Positions 7,932 through 17,954 of a stretch of DNA of 64,000 nucleotides are shown here, in pieces. Origin of the DNA: Actinomadura rudentiformis. Lineage in GTDB: Bacteria > Actinomycetota > Actinomycetes > Streptosporangiales > Streptosporangiaceae. The stretch's first letter is position 1. Each line of letters starts with the position of its first letter. Both the position numbers and the translations under genes were made by a program. Where the stretch lies: assembly GCF_008923185.1 (NCBI RefSeq), contig NZ_WBMT01000007.1, forward strand, positions 62,001 through 126,000, in the 5' to 3' direction. Below the pieces are notes generated by a model. It worked only from the letters and a program-made list of their open reading frames with translations, was not told where the DNA came from and made no database searches.

Positions 7932-8975
7932 TTGAACGGCAAGCGGACGGCCTTCCTGAGCGCCGCCTGCGTCGTCGTGATCGCCGGCGCCGGCCTCGCG
8001 ACGGTCGGGCTGGGCGGAGGCGGCGGAACCCCTGTGGCGCACAGCGGGCTTCCGCCCGCGACCGCCGAGATCGAACGCACCACCCTCACCGAGACCGAGT
8101 CGGTGGGCGGGACCCTCTCGTACGGCTCCACGAGCACCGCCTCCACCGCGGGCGGCGGGACGCTGACGTGGCTGCCCTCGCCCGGCTCGTTGATCACCAG
8201 GGGCCGGACCGTCTACCGGATCGACAACAAGCCGGTACCGCTGCTGTACGGGAAGCTGCCGATCTACCGGACGATGGGCACCGGTTCTGAAGGCCCCGAC
8301 GTCACGCAGCTCGAAGGCAACCTGAGCGCCCTCGGCTACAGCGGCTTCACGGTGGACGACGAGTTCAGCTCGGCCACCGCCACCGCGGTGAAGGAATGGC
8401 AGGAGGACCTCGGGCTGAAGGAGACGGGCAAGATCGCCCCCGGCTCGGCGATGGTCGCGCGGAACTCGATCCGGGTGGCCGAGCGCAAGGCGAACGTCGG
8501 CGACCGGGCGGGCGGCCCCGCGTTCACCTACACCGGCACGACCCGGGTGGTGACCGTGGACCTCGACCTGAAGTACCAGCGGCTCGTCAAGAAGGGCGCG
8601 CGGGTGACGATCGAGCTGACCGAGAACGAGACCACCAAGGGCACGGTCTCCAAGATCGGCAAGGTCGCCAAGGAGGGCAGCGGGGAGAACCCGGCGACCA
8701 TCGAGATCACCATCGCGGTGTCGAAGCAGAAGGCGCTCGGCTCCTACGACAAGGCCCCGGTGGACGTCGCGTTCACCTCCGCCGAGCACGACGACGTGCT
8801 CGTCGTGCCGGTCGGCGCGCTCGTCGCGCAGCCCGGTGGCGGCTACGGCGTCCAGGTCGTTCAGGGCTCGACCGTCCGCATGGTGAAGGTCGAGACCCAG
8901 GCGTTCGCCGAGGGCCGGGTCGCGATCACCGGTCCTGGCCTCACCGAGGGCATGAAGGTGGGGATCCCGAAATGA
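7932..8975 (+). CDS. Membrane-anchored efflux adaptor (MFP-like) with peptidoglycan-binding domain
   Basis: A 347-residue protein from TTG 7932 (GGGG 9 nt upstream, 2 bp after the lipoprotein stop). An N-terminal signal-anchor (about 8-30) is followed by an adaptor core resembling HlyD/MacA-type proteins: an early [19 protein letters not shown] strand, a central PG_binding_1-like module ([20 protein letters not shown] to [11 protein letters not shown]), then a beta-barrel part with [10 protein letters not shown]. In Gram-positive bacteria such adaptors couple an ABC exporter to the cell wall. The ATPase gene follows with a 4-bp overlap. The frame is open upstream of 7932 but runs through the lipoprotein gene, so that extension is rejected. 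Confidence 0.85.
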   Translation: MNGKRTAFLSAACVVVIAGAGLATVGLGGGGGTPVAHSGLPPATAEIERTTLTETESVGGTLSYGSTSTASTAGGGTLTWLPSPGSLITRGRTVYRIDNKPVPLLYGKLPIYRTMGTGSEGPDVTQLEGNLSALGYSGFTVDDEFSSATATAVKEWQEDLGLKETGKIAPGSAMVARNSIRVAERKANVGDRAGGPAFTYTGTTRVVTVDLDLKYQRLVKKGARVTIELTENETTKGTVSKIGKVAKEGSGENPATIEITIAVSKQKALGSYDKAPVDVAFTSAEHDDVLVVPVGALVAQPGGGYGVQVVQGSTVRMVKVETQAFAEGRVAITGPGLTEGMKVGIPK

Positions 8976-9661
8976 CCCCGGTCGTGGAACTGCAAGAGGT
9001 CACCAAGACCTATCCGGGCGACGTCACCGCGCTGGACCACGTCTCGGTGGCCATCGAGTCCGGCGAGCTCGTGGCCGTCGTGGGCCCGTCAGGCTCGGGG
9101 AAGTCGACCATGCTCCATCTGCTCGGCACACTCGACCGGCCCAGTTCGGGCACCGTGCTGATCCAGGGCCGCGACGTCTCCCGGCTCACCGACAGGAAGT
9201 TGTCGGCGCTGCGCTCGCGGCGGATCGGGTTCGTGTTCCAGCAGTTCCACCTGGCTGCCGGGGTGAGCGCGCTCGACAACGTCGCCGACGGCCTGCTGTA
9301 CGGAGGAGTCCCGCCGGCGGAGCGGCGCCGGCGGGCGCGCAGGGCGCTGGAGCGCGTCGGGCTCGGGCATCGCCTCGGGCACCGGCCGCACCAGCTCTCC
9401 GGCGGAGAGAAACAGCGGGTCGCGATCGCGCGGGCAGTGGTCGGCGAACCGGCGATGCTGCTCGCCGACGAGCCGACGGGCGCGCTGGACTCCGCGACGG
9501 GAACCGGCGTGATCGACCTGCTGCGGGAGCTGGCGGCGGGCGGCACCACGGTCATCCTGATCACCCACGACCGCGACATCGCCGACCTCCTGCCCCGGCA
9601 GGTGCGGATGCGAGACGGGCGGATCGAACGGGACGACGCTTGGGCGGAGGTGGCGCGATGA
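8972..9661 (+). CDS. ABC transporter ATP-binding protein, MacB/LolD type
   Basis: A 229-residue nucleotide-binding subunit with Walker [10 protein letters not shown]-loop FQQFHL, signature LSGGEKQR, Walker B MLLADEP and switch His in THD. The type3_exporter (MacB/LolD) class is indicated by the short length and by the partners: adaptor upstream (ATGA overlap) and FtsX-like permease downstream (ATGA overlap). It powers export of an unknown substrate, perhaps an antibiotic, peptide or lipoprotein. Confidence 0.95.
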   Translation: MTPVVELQEVTKTYPGDVTALDHVSVAIESGELVAVVGPSGSGKSTMLHLLGTLDRPSSGTVLIQGRDVSRLTDRKLSALRSRRIGFVFQQFHLAAGVSALDNVADGLLYGGVPPAERRRRARRALERVGLGHRLGHRPHQLSGGEKQRVAIARAVVGEPAMLLADEPTGALDSATGTGVIDLLRELAAGGTTVILITHDRDIADLLPRQVRMRDGRIERDDAWAEVAR

Positions 9662-10887
9662 GCCGCAGGCGGTCCGGACGCTCCTCCAAGGACGAGGGCG
9701 ACGACGTCCCGGCCCGTCTCGCCCCCCGGGACGTGCTCAAGGTCGGCGGCGCCGGCCTGCGCGCCCGGCCGATGCGGGTGTTCCTCTCCGCGCTCGGCAT
9801 CGCGATCGGCATCGCCGCGATGATCGGCGTGGTCGGCATCTCGACGTCCAGCCGGGCCCAGCTCCAGGACATGCTGGACAGGCTCGGGACCAACCTGCTG
9901 ACGGTGGGGCCGGGCAACGACTTCTTCGGCGACAGCGCCAAGCTGCCCAAGGAGTCGGACGGCATGATCGGGCGGATCCCCGACGTGTTGTCCGCGTCCG
10001 CGACCGGCAAGGTCGACAACGCCAAGGTCTACCGCAACGATCGCATCGACGAGGGCGAGAGCGGCGGCATCAGCGTGCAGGCGGCCCGTCTCGGCCTGCC
10101 GTCCACGATCGGGCTGAAGCTGGCCGCCGGCAACTGGCTGAACGAGGGCACGAGCCGGTACCCGGCCGTCGTGCTGGGCTCCGCGGCGGCCGAACGGCTC
10201 GGGGTCGGCTCGCCCAATCAGCAGGTCTGGCTCGGCGCCAAGTGGTTCACGGTCGTGGGGATCCTGAGCCCGAACCAGCTCGCGCCCGAACTGGACAGCG
10301 CGGCGCTCATCGGCTGGGAGGCGGCGGAGACCCATCTCGGCTTCGATGGCCACCCGACCAACATCTACACGCGGGTGGAGAAGAAGTCGATCGAGACCGT
10401 GTGGGGCCAGCTGGCCCAGACCGCCAACCCCGAGTCGCCGAACGAGATCAAAGTGGCCCGGCCGTCGGACGTGCTGGCCGCCGAGCAGGCCACCGACCAG
10501 GCGTTCACCGGGCTGCTCCTGGGGCTGGGCGGGGTCGCGCTGCTGGTCGGCGGTGTCGGCGTCGCCAACACCATGGTCATCTCGGTGCTGGAACGCCGGG
10601 CGGAGATCGGCCTGCGGCGGTCGCTGGGCGCCACCCGGGGACAGATCAGGCTGCAGTTCCTCACCGAATCGCAGCTGCTGGCCGCCCTGGGCGGAGTGGG
10701 CGGGGTGGCCCTCGGCATCGTCGTCACGGCGGTCTACGCGCTGAGCCAGGGCTGGCCGACCGTGGTACCTCCCTGGGCCATGGTCGGCGGTGTCGCCGCG
10801 ACCCTGCTGATCGGCGGGATCGCCGGTCTCTACCCGGCGATCCGCGCCGCACGCCTCGCCCCGACCGAGGCGCTCGCCACCCCGTGA
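9658..10887 (+). CDS. ABC transporter permease, MacB/FtsX type
   Basis: A 409-residue permease. After a basic cytoplasmic head a first TM helix (about 40-62) is followed by a large extracytoplasmic MacB_PCD domain (about 63-280) and three C-terminal helices of the FtsX domain ([20 protein letters not shown], then two more), ending in the coupling-helix-like [11 protein letters not shown]. It completes the lipoprotein-adaptor-ATPase-permease operon controlled from 7.25 kb. ATG 9658 overlaps the ATPase stop by 4 bp. A triple 18-bp repeat follows the stop. Confidence 0.93.
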   Translation: MSRRRSGRSSKDEGDDVPARLAPRDVLKVGGAGLRARPMRVFLSALGIAIGIAAMIGVVGISTSSRAQLQDMLDRLGTNLLTVGPGNDFFGDSAKLPKESDGMIGRIPDVLSASATGKVDNAKVYRNDRIDEGESGGISVQAARLGLPSTIGLKLAAGNWLNEGTSRYPAVVLGSAAAERLGVGSPNQQVWLGAKWFTVVGILSPNQLAPELDSAALIGWEAAETHLGFDGHPTNIYTRVEKKSIETVWGQLAQTANPESPNEIKVARPSDVLAAEQATDQAFTGLLLGLGGVALLVGGVGVANTMVISVLERRAEIGLRRSLGATRGQIRLQFLTESQLLAALGGVGGVALGIVVTAVYALSQGWPTVVPPWAMVGGVAATLLIGGIAGLYPAIRAARLAPTEALATP

Positions 10888-10890
10888 GGG

Positions 10891-10944
10891 CCCCGCGATG
10901 ACCTCAGTGCCCGCGATGAGTTCAGTGCCCGCGATGAGTTCAGC
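10891..10944 (+). repeat. 18-bp direct repeat, three copies
   Basis: Three contiguous 18-bp units, consensus GCCCGCGATGAGTTCAGT (first copy degenerate), start 3 bp after the permease stop. The GATGAG of each unit resembles the CGTGAG at the stop codon. Confidence 0.85.
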
Positions 10945-11034
10945 GATGGCCACATGCACCCGGCCGCCCACGCCGGGTGCGCCCCGGCGCTGACGTCCGG
11001 CGAAACCCCTCCCCGCCGGCATCAAGCGCGAGCA

Positions 11035-11071
11035 CCCCGGTCCCGCCGCTGAACACGCGGCGGGACCGGGG
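11035..11071. terminator. Bidirectional terminator-like hairpin
   Basis: A perfect 15-bp inverted repeat (CCCCGGTCCCGCCGC and its complement) with a 7-nt loop lies between the convergent permease and peptidase genes. Confidence 0.8.
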
Positions 11072-11096
11072 CGGCTGTGTGCCAGGACACGGCTCC

Positions 11097-12617
11097 TTAC
11101 GCAGCAGGGCAGTGGGTGCCTCGGGCGGGCACCTTCAGGTCGGTCAGGTAGCCGTCGACGGCGTTCTCCATGCAGGGCCCCTCGGTGGCGCTGCCATGCC
11201 CCCAGCCGTCGTAGGTGACCAGCACGCCCTTGCGGCCGAACTGCCGGGCGACCGACGCGGCCCACTTGTGCGGCGTGGCCGGGTCGTGCGCCGCGTTCAC
11301 CAGGAGCACCGTCGGGGCCTTGCGCGCGGCCGGCTTCAGCCGATGCTGCGGGTTGGCGGTGGGAGCGCCCAGGCATGAGGCCGTCATGCGGAGGTGCATC
11401 ATGTACGGCATGTCAGGCGCGGTCTTGTTCATCGTCCGTACCAGCGACGCGTATTCCCGGTAGTTGCGCACCGGCAACCGCCAGTCCGAACAGAACACGG
11501 GCAGCGCAGGCGGAAGCGGCGACAGCTTCGGGGGCGGGCCGGACGCCTCGCGCGTCTCCATGTCAACGATGTCCTTCGCCAGCAACGCGAAGTCGGGCCC
11601 GTAGAAGGCCCGGAAGGCGACCATGTTGACCAGGTCGCTCGACGTCAGGCGGGAACCGAGCCTGCCTGCCAGCCTCGGCGGGGTCGCCAGCTCGCCACGG
11701 TCGGCCTTGGCCCGCAGCTTCGTCCACACCGCGCGGACGTCGCGGTCTCGCAGCGCGCATTCCGCGTTGCCCGCACACCACTTCACGAACTCGTCGAACA
11801 GGTCCTGTCCGGACCCTGCGGCATCCCTCAGGAAGGCCCGCGTGGTGGGAACGCTGTGGTCCATCACGCTCTCCAGCACCATCGCCCGCAAATTGCGGGG
11901 ATAGGTCTCGGCATACAGCGCGCCGAGCATCGCGCCGTACGAGCTGCCGTGGAAGGTCAGCTTCTTCTCACCGAGCGCGACGCGGATGGCCTCCAGGTCG
12001 CGGACGGTCTGGCCCGAGTCGAGGTGGTCGAAGATGCCCGCGGGCTTGGTGTTCGCCCGGCAGTCGTCGCGCAGGCGCTTGTTGTAGGCGATGGTGGACT
12101 CGAAGTCGGCCTGGCTCGTCATCTTCGGCGACGGCCGTTCGGCGAGCAGCGCGGGCGTGCAGGTCACCGGGCTGCTGAGACCCACCCCGCGCGGGTCGAA
12201 GCTGACGATGTCGAACCGGCGGCGGACCTCGGGGCTGAACCGGTCCAGGCCCGTCCCGACCCGTTCGACGCCGGAGTCACCCGGGCCGCCGGGGCCGAAC
12301 ACCAGGGTCCCGGTACGTGTCGCGGCATCGGCCTGACGGCGGGCTATCGCCAGGTCGAACTTCGGACCGTCCGGGCGGGCCCAGTCGATGGGCAGCCGCA
12401 GGGTCGCGCACTCGGCGCCCTTCCAGGCTTCCCACTTGGGGTCGTCAGGCGGCTTGCACGAGGACCACTGCACGCCGGTGGTTGCGGCCACGGCCGTCGC
12501 GTTCACCTCGGGAGCGGCGCCGGAGGCCGGGCTGACGACGACTCCTGTGGTGATCACTGCAGCGGCGCCTGTGCTCCATATGACGGCACGGCGCCAGGCT
12601 TGTCTGGCCTTGGGCAT
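11097..12617 (-). CDS. Secreted alpha/beta hydrolase, tripeptidyl-aminopeptidase (S33) family
   Basis: A 506-residue exported serine peptidase-like protein. ATG 12617 has an ideal AGGAGGA 7 nt upstream; a frame extension to 12659 is unlikely. The signal region covers about 1-33. The catalytic machinery is visible: oxyanion motif FGPGGPGDSG, nucleophile Ser226 in HGSSYG, Asp in NAAHDPATP and His in GWGHGS near the C-terminus, which also has the TAP_C-type domain. Streptomyces homologues cleave N-terminal tripeptides or act in mycelial protein processing. It stands alone, convergent with the efflux operon. Confidence 0.88.
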   Translation of the reverse strand: MPKARQAWRRAVIWSTGAAAVITTGVVVSPASGAAPEVNATAVAATTGVQWSSCKPPDDPKWEAWKGAECATLRLPIDWARPDGPKFDLAIARRQADAATRTGTLVFGPGGPGDSGVERVGTGLDRFSPEVRRRFDIVSFDPRGVGLSSPVTCTPALLAERPSPKMTSQADFESTIAYNKRLRDDCRANTKPAGIFDHLDSGQTVRDLEAIRVALGEKKLTFHGSSYGAMLGALYAETYPRNLRAMVLESVMDHSVPTTRAFLRDAAGSGQDLFDEFVKWCAGNAECALRDRDVRAVWTKLRAKADRGELATPPRLAGRLGSRLTSSDLVNMVAFRAFYGPDFALLAKDIVDMETREASGPPPKLSPLPPALPVFCSDWRLPVRNYREYASLVRTMNKTAPDMPYMMHLRMTASCLGAPTANPQHRLKPAARKAPTVLLVNAAHDPATPHKWAASVARQFGRKGVLVTYDGWGHGSATEGPCMENAVDGYLTDLKVPARGTHCPAA

Positions 12618-12735
12618 GAACGGTTCCTCCTGAAATGGATCTTGGGGGGCGTTGGTCACGCTAGGCCCGCGATCCGGCGGTGAGAACCGTTCTCAGGGGA
12701 GGTTCAGGGTCGCCTCAGGGGTGAACCAGGGCATG

Positions 12736-13650
12736 TCAGCGCGGCTCGCAGGCGCTGTAGTTGATGGTGCAGCCGGTGGGCGGATCGGTCCGGCCCCGCG
12801 CGAGGAACGTCACGGTGTGGCTGGCGCCGTTCGCCAGCGTGCCGCCGTTGACCACGACGGTCCAGCCTTCGCGATGCCACGGGAACGGCCACACAGCCCG
12901 CAACCTGGTGTGCCACGGAAGATTGAACGCCAGGCGCCAGCCCTGGAGCGTGGCGCCGCTCCTGTTGGTGACCGTGAAGGTCCCTCGGTACTCCCAGTAG
13001 CCGCTGTCGGAGCCCGTGTAGCTGACGGTGACCGGCGGTCCCGGAGGGGCGGTCCTCGGCTCCTGCTTGGGTGGGGTCGGAACCGCGGGCGGGGCTGGGG
13101 TCGTGGGCTTGCCCGTAGTCTGCGGCTTCACGGTCGGCGGCGATGCCGGCGACGGCGAGGAGCTGGGTCGCTTTGTCGGCTTGGCGGTCTTGGGCGGGAG
13201 CGGGCTCTCCTCGGACGAGGGAGTGGCCGTGGTCGGCAGGACCTCAGGCGCCTCACATCCGGGGGCGTCGCAGGCCTTCAGCGCTTGGGTCCGCGGAGGC
13301 CCGTCCTCGTCCCCGAAGACGGCGTTCAGCCCCACCAGCGTGGCCCCGAAGGTCACCACTCCCGCCGCGCCGGCCGCCACGAAGCGCCACGGAGGCTGCC
13401 GCCGGTCCCTGGCCCTCCGCCGCCCTGCTCTGCCCTGCCGCCCGGGCGCCCCGTCCGGCCCGGCAGGTCCCTGCGCGGACATGACGGCGCCCGGCATGCC
13501 ACTCTGCACACCACCCGGCACGGCGCCCGGCACACCGCTCGGGACGGCGGCCGCGCCGGCGGCGGTCCCAGGGCGGGCGACGACCAGGGTGTCGGGCCAG
13601 ACGACACCCTGGGGATCACGGCCATAGGGCCGCGTGCCTTGCTCTGACAT
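12736..13650 (-). CDS. Membrane-anchored CBM2-type carbohydrate-binding protein
   Basis: A 304-residue protein with no catalytic domain. Residues about 1-85 are a basic, Gly/Ala/Pro-rich cytoplasmic tail; one TM helix (about 88-112) is followed by a Pro/Thr/Ser-rich linker (about 130-205) and a C-terminal CBM2-like beta-sandwich with the conserved tryptophans (YWEYRGTF, LQGWRLAFNL, PWHREGWTVVV) and a Cys pair near the end. Known CBM2 modules bind cellulose or chitin. Here it would display a carbohydrate-binding head on the cell surface. The nonsecreted N-terminal tail makes it different from secreted cellulases. Confidence 0.8.
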   Translation of the reverse strand: MSEQGTRPYGRDPQGVVWPDTLVVARPGTAAGAAAVPSGVPGAVPGGVQSGMPGAVMSAQGPAGPDGAPGRQGRAGRRRARDRRQPPWRFVAAGAAGVVTFGATLVGLNAVFGDEDGPPRTQALKACDAPGCEAPEVLPTTATPSSEESPLPPKTAKPTKRPSSSPSPASPPTVKPQTTGKPTTPAPPAVPTPPKQEPRTAPPGPPVTVSYTGSDSGYWEYRGTFTVTNRSGATLQGWRLAFNLPWHTRLRAVWPFPWHREGWTVVVNGGTLANGASHTVTFLARGRTDPPTGCTINYSACEPR

Positions 13651-14004
13651 GAAGCCACCCGTTCATGTAGGCCCGCGATCGTGCCGACCCCGCAGCGGCT
13701 TCGATCCTCATGGAACTCAGCGCCATGCGGGGCCAGGACGTTACACACCGGGCTGAACATACCGTGGCCTGGCGATTCCTTGATCCAGGTCTGGGCGAAA
13801 TGCCCTCGGACCAGCGAAAGTAGGCATCCAGCGGGGTCCGGCCCTTCGAACGCAGGGGCCCGCAGCGTCCCGCACCGTCGAGGATCAGCTAGTCCACGGC
13901 GGTGGATGTGACCCGTGGCCGCCCCGTCGTAGCGGGCAGCCGGAAGCGCAAATCGGCCTGAGGAGCCCGGTCCACGAGCCGACCCGCCTCAGGGCCGAGC
14001 AGGT
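13651..14004. other. Intergenic stretch without recognised gene
   Basis: About 350 bp between the CBM2 gene start and the FAD oxidase stop. Short open frames exist on both strands but none resembles a known protein, has a good ribosome-binding site or shows the expected codon bias. No hairpin or repeat stands out. Confidence 0.6.
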
Positions 14005-15150
14005 TCACACACAGTTGATCTCCGGTCGCAGCAGATCGCCCTCCAGGCGGCGGGCGTCAAAGGGGGCCACGTCCACGAACGGCTCACGGCCGAGATAGAG
14101 ATCGCGGATGACCTCGCCGACCGCCGGCCCCTGGAGAAACCCGTGGCCGGAGAAACCGGTCGCGTAGAGGAAACGGTTCACCCCGGGAGCCTCTCCGATG
14201 AGGGCGTTGTGATCCGGGCTCACCTCGTACAGCCCCGCCCATCCCGTCGCGATGCCCACGTCCAGCAGACTCGGCGCCCGCGTGGCCATCGCTTCGCCCA
14301 GCCGGGGCAGCCAGGCGTCGTCACGCTCCAGCCGGAATCCGGGGCGCTCGTCCGGATCGGACATGCCGAGCATCAGCCCCTGGCCCTCGCCGTGGAAGTA
14401 GAACGTCGTCGCGAAGTCGATCGTGAACGGGACCGGGCGCGGCAGATCCGGCATCGGCTCGGTGAACACAATCTGCCTACGCAGCGGGGTGACCGGGAGG
14501 TTCACTCCCACCATGTCGCCGATGGCCGCCGACCAGGCTCCGGCGGCGCACACCACCGCCGACGTCTCGATACGCCCGCGAGAGGTGCGCACGGCCCTGA
14601 TGCCGTCGCCCATCTCGACGTCCAGCAGCTCGCAGTGGGGCAGCACCCGCGCGCCATGACGCCGAGCACCCGTCGCGTACCCCAGCACGACCGACTCAGG
14701 CGTGCAGTGCCCGTCATCCGGGGAGAACGTGGCGGCCAGCAGACCATCCGTCTCGATCAGCGGCGACAGCCGTTTCGCCTCGTCCACCGAGATCATCCGG
14801 CTGGGCACGCCCAGCTCGTTCTGCAGCGCGACGCTCTGCTCGAACGCCGCGACGTCCTCGGCCGTCGACAGCAGGAACAGGTAACCGACCCGATGCAGGT
14901 CGATCTCCTGTCCCGGACGCTGCCCGAACCGCCCGAACGCCTCCAGGCTGCGCGCCCCGAGCTGGATGTTGACCTCGTCGGAGAACTGCGCCCGCACTCC
15001 CCCGGCCGCCTTGCAGGTCGAGCCCGAGCCGAGCTCGTCCCGCTCGATCAGCACCACGTCCACCCCGGCCTCCGCCAGATGGAACGCGATGCTCGTCCCC
15101 ATCACGCCCCCGCCGACGACCACGACGTCGGCCGATGCCGGAAACTCCAC
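14005..15150 (-). CDS. FAD-dependent amine/amino-acid oxidase (sarcosine-oxidase-beta/DAO family)
   Basis: A 381-residue DAO-family flavoenzyme from GTG 15150. The dinucleotide-binding motif VVGGGVMGTS lies at the N-terminus, followed by the family sequence LGSGSTCKAAGGVRAQFSD. The C-terminal FAD segment is ATGFSGHGFLQGPAVGEV. Such enzymes oxidise secondary or primary amines (sarcosine, pipecolate, proline derivatives) to imines. The aldehyde dehydrogenase gene ends 9 bp upstream on the same strand, which suggests that the product is an amino-aldehyde or semialdehyde handled by the next enzyme. The exact substrate cannot be told from sequence alone. Confidence 0.85.
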   Translation of the reverse strand: MEFPASADVVVVGGGVMGTSIAFHLAEAGVDVVLIERDELGSGSTCKAAGGVRAQFSDEVNIQLGARSLEAFGRFGQRPGQEIDLHRVGYLFLLSTAEDVAAFEQSVALQNELGVPSRMISVDEAKRLSPLIETDGLLAATFSPDDGHCTPESVVLGYATGARRHGARVLPHCELLDVEMGDGIRAVRTSRGRIETSAVVCAAGAWSAAIGDMVGVNLPVTPLRRQIVFTEPMPDLPRPVPFTIDFATTFYFHGEGQGLMLGMSDPDERPGFRLERDDAWLPRLGEAMATRAPSLLDVGIATGWAGLYEVSPDHNALIGEAPGVNRFLYATGFSGHGFLQGPAVGEVIRDLYLGREPFVDVAPFDARRLEGDLLRPEINCV

Positions 15151-15159
15151 CCGGGCCCC

Positions 15160-16704
15160 CTAAAGCCGGAAGCCGAGATCGGCGTCGATCTCCAGTACGT
15201 CCATCTGCGCCTTCTGGAGGCGGCCCGAGTAGTCCCAGTTCATCGACTGCCAGCGCGTGAACTGGTCGAGCACCCAGATCCCGGACTGCCGGCTCCCGTT
15301 GCCCGAACGCCCGTTGCCGCCGAACGGCAGATGCGCCTCGGCGCCCGAGGTCGAGTTGTTGACGCTGACCATCCCGGCCCGGATGCCCCGCCGGAACGTG
15401 AAGGCCTTCTTCGGATCCGTCGTGTAGATCGCCGACGACAACCCGTAGCCCGGCGCGTTCGCCAGCGCGATCGCCTCGTCCAGCGTCCGGTAGGTCGTGA
15501 CCCCCACGATGGGCCCGAACGTCTCGTTCAGGAACAGCTCGTCCTCGGCCGTCACCCCGTCCACGATCACCGGGTGGTAGTAGAGCCCGCCGAGATCTCC
15601 CACGAAGCCCTCGCGCGGCTGGCTCTCGCTGATCCGCCCCACCGCGCCCGACCCGTGGACCCGGTGCCGCGCGGGATCGATCCACCCCAGCGACTTCTCG
15701 AAGCCGTCCGCGAACCGCTCATTGATCAGCGGGCCGAAGAGGATGCCCTCCTCCATGGGATCGCCGACCTTCGCGGCCCGGGTGGCCGCGTCCAGCGCCC
15801 GCACGAACTCCTCGTGCACCGACTCGTGGACGATCACGGTCCCCAGCGACGTGCACCGCTGCCCCGCCGTCCCGAACCCGGCGAACAGGGCCCCCTCCAC
15901 CGCCAGCTCCAGCTCGGCGTCCTCGGTGACGACCATCGGGTTCTTGCCGCCGAGCTCCAGGCAGGGTGTCTGCAGGTGCCGCCCGCACAGCTCCCCGATC
16001 CGCACCCCGACCTCCGTGGACCCGGTGAACCCCACCTTGTCGACGAGACCTTCGCCCAGCGCGGTCTCGAGCCCCCGGAAGGTCTCCGCGCCGTCCGCGT
16101 AGACCACGTTCAGCACGCCCTCAGGCACGCCCGCGTGAGCGAAGAGCTCGTAGAAGGCCTCCGCGCACGCCGCCGCGTACTCCGCGGGCTTCCACACCAC
16201 CGTGTTGCCGCACAACAGCGCCGGGACGATGTACCAGGACGGCACCGCGACGGGGAAGTTGCCCGCCGTGATCACGGCCACCACGCCCACCGGATCCCGG
16301 AACGTGAACAGCTGCTTGTCGGGCATCTCCGAAGGCACGGTCTGCCCGTACAGGCGCCGCCCCTCCCCCAGGAAGAACGCGCACGTGTCGGCGATCTCCT
16401 GGACCTCGCCCAGGGCTTCCCCGTACGGCTTCCCGACCTCCCGCGAGACGATCTTCGCGAGCCGCTCCTTGTTGGCCTCGACCAGCCGCCCGGCTCCCGC
16501 GATCACCTGGCCCCGCACCGGAGGAGGCACATCGCGCCAGGCGTCGTGGGCACGTCGCGCGGCCCGGCAGGCGTCGGCGAACACCCCGGCGTCCCCGAGT
16601 CCGACCTCGGCGACCACATCGTCCGGCCGGGCCGGCGACGTGGACACGTAACGATCTGCGGTCGGCCCCACGCGGGACCCGGCGATGATGGAGGAGAGCG
16701 TCAT
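15160..16704 (-). CDS. NAD(P)-dependent aldehyde/semialdehyde dehydrogenase
   Basis: A 514-residue ALDH. The catalytic pair is present: Glu250 in LELGGKNP and Cys284 in GQRCTSLG; the cofactor motif GFTGSTEVG is intact. The C-terminal WNYSG-like segment and overall length match the semialdehyde dehydrogenases (alpha-ketoglutarate-, aminoadipate- or succinate-semialdehyde type). ATG 16704 is chosen because the open frame further upstream crosses the promoter region and has no conserved sequence. It forms an operon with the FAD oxidase 9 bp downstream; together they would take an amine to an acid. Confidence 0.88.
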   Translation of the reverse strand: MTLSSIIAGSRVGPTADRYVSTSPARPDDVVAEVGLGDAGVFADACRAARRAHDAWRDVPPPVRGQVIAGAGRLVEANKERLAKIVSREVGKPYGEALGEVQEIADTCAFFLGEGRRLYGQTVPSEMPDKQLFTFRDPVGVVAVITAGNFPVAVPSWYIVPALLCGNTVVWKPAEYAAACAEAFYELFAHAGVPEGVLNVVYADGAETFRGLETALGEGLVDKVGFTGSTEVGVRIGELCGRHLQTPCLELGGKNPMVVTEDAELELAVEGALFAGFGTAGQRCTSLGTVIVHESVHEEFVRALDAATRAAKVGDPMEEGILFGPLINERFADGFEKSLGWIDPARHRVHGSGAVGRISESQPREGFVGDLGGLYYHPVIVDGVTAEDELFLNETFGPIVGVTTYRTLDEAIALANAPGYGLSSAIYTTDPKKAFTFRRGIRAGMVSVNNSTSGAEAHLPFGGNGRSGNGSRQSGIWVLDQFTRWQSMNWDYSGRLQKAQMDVLEIDADLGFRL

Positions 16705-16867
16705 GCCCCCAGACTGCGCCCCCGGGCCGCTCCCGCCAAGATCAGAGGGACCACGTTTTCTTACGAAGATATTAAGCATCTCGCGCCCCTCACTACGCCA
16801 GCCATAACTGGCAAGATGCGCGATAGGCTCTCCGGACCCTCCGATATCTGGCTTCCCGGGAGATCCC

Positions 16868-17929
16868 TTGCGCCGCCTCGTTCTCGGAATGCTGACCGCC
16901 CTCGCGGTCATGCTCTCGTTGCTCTCCCCGCCCGCACACGCGGCGGCCGACCCGCACATCACCTCCGCGCGGATCTCGATCGCCTCCAACACCACCTGGG
17001 TCAAACCGAACGGTCAGGTCACGCTGACCGGCCTCCTCGAGGGGTACGACCAGACGTCGTCGACCTGGATCCCGCTGCCCGGCAAGGACATCGAGTTCTA
17101 CGTCTCGACGAACACCCCCGAGCGGCCGACGACGACCACCGACGCCAACGGCCGGTACCGCCTGGTCACCGCGGTCCGCGAGACCATGACCTTCGAGGCG
17201 CACTGGGCCGCGGACTCCAGCGTGGGCTACGGCGCCACCAGTCCCGCTGTCCGCATCACCGTGCCGACCCGCGTCAAGATCTCGTTCCACGAGTTCCGCT
17301 ACAGCCCGTACGGCAAGCTCCACGTGGCCGGCTATCTCGACGCCTACCCGCAGAACATCTCCACTCTGCTGCTGGAGTACTCGTCGAACGGCCGCGCCCC
17401 CTGGAAGCTGGTCAAGAAGTTCCGCCCGACGGACGGCTCTTCGTTCCGCACCACCACGCAGTGGAACAGCTCCGGCTACTGGCGGATCCACACCAAGGCC
17501 AGCCGTGACCATCTGGAGGGCTTCAGCCCGGTCCGTCTGGCCTTGCGCTGGCGTACCGATATCTCCAAGATCAGCGTGTCGCCGGGCAAGGTCCGCAAGA
17601 ACCGTTACGTCACCGTCCGCGGCACCCTCACCCGCTGGTACAACACCAGGCGCCGCGGCCCCTACAAGGGCCAGAAGGTCGCGATCCTCTTCCGCTTCAA
17701 GGGCAAGAAGACCTGGTACCTGGCCGGGTGGGCCAAGACCGACTCCAGGGGCCGCTTCAGCAAGAAGGTCCGCGCCTACGGCGACGGCTACTTCGCCGCC
17801 GAGTTCACTGGCGGCGCCGGCACCTTCGCCTCCGGTTCCCCCAACATCCGCTACGTGAACACCTACAAGGCCGGCCTCCTGCCCACCACTCGCCAAGCCG
17901 GCCCTTCAGCCCCCGTCTGGACCTCCTGA
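16868..17929 (+). CDS. Secreted protein of unknown function with beta-rich domains
   Basis: A 353-residue exported protein from TTG 16868 (GGGAG just upstream). The signal peptide ends near AHAAAD (about residue 27). The rest is rich in Ser, Thr, Tyr and Arg and shows three loosely similar blocks of about 100 residues (for example VTLTGLLEGY, LHVAGYLDAY, VTVRGTLTRW, each followed by a polar strand), which resembles repeated immunoglobulin-like folds. No catalytic motif is visible. It is divergent from the ALDH gene and closed by a 48-bp palindrome. Confidence 0.75.
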   Translation: MRRLVLGMLTALAVMLSLLSPPAHAAADPHITSARISIASNTTWVKPNGQVTLTGLLEGYDQTSSTWIPLPGKDIEFYVSTNTPERPTTTTDANGRYRLVTAVRETMTFEAHWAADSSVGYGATSPAVRITVPTRVKISFHEFRYSPYGKLHVAGYLDAYPQNISTLLLEYSSNGRAPWKLVKKFRPTDGSSFRTTTQWNSSGYWRIHTKASRDHLEGFSPVRLALRWRTDISKISVSPGKVRKNRYVTVRGTLTRWYNTRRRGPYKGQKVAILFRFKGKKTWYLAGWAKTDSRGRFSKKVRAYGDGYFAAEFTGGAGTFASGSPNIRYVNTYKAGLLPTTRQAGPSAPVWTS

Positions 17930-17954
17930 CACCTCGGCAGTACCTTCTGACCAT

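Noticed and set aside
9010-11376. Long minus-strand frame of 788 codons over the ABC transporter genes
   Set aside because: Low-complexity composition and opposite to genes with clear Walker and FtsX motifs.
14143-17508. Very long plus-strand frame of 1121 codons antisense to the FAD oxidase and ALDH genes
   Set aside because: It is an Arg/His/Gly-rich shadow frame of GC-rich genes; the minus-strand proteins have complete motifs.
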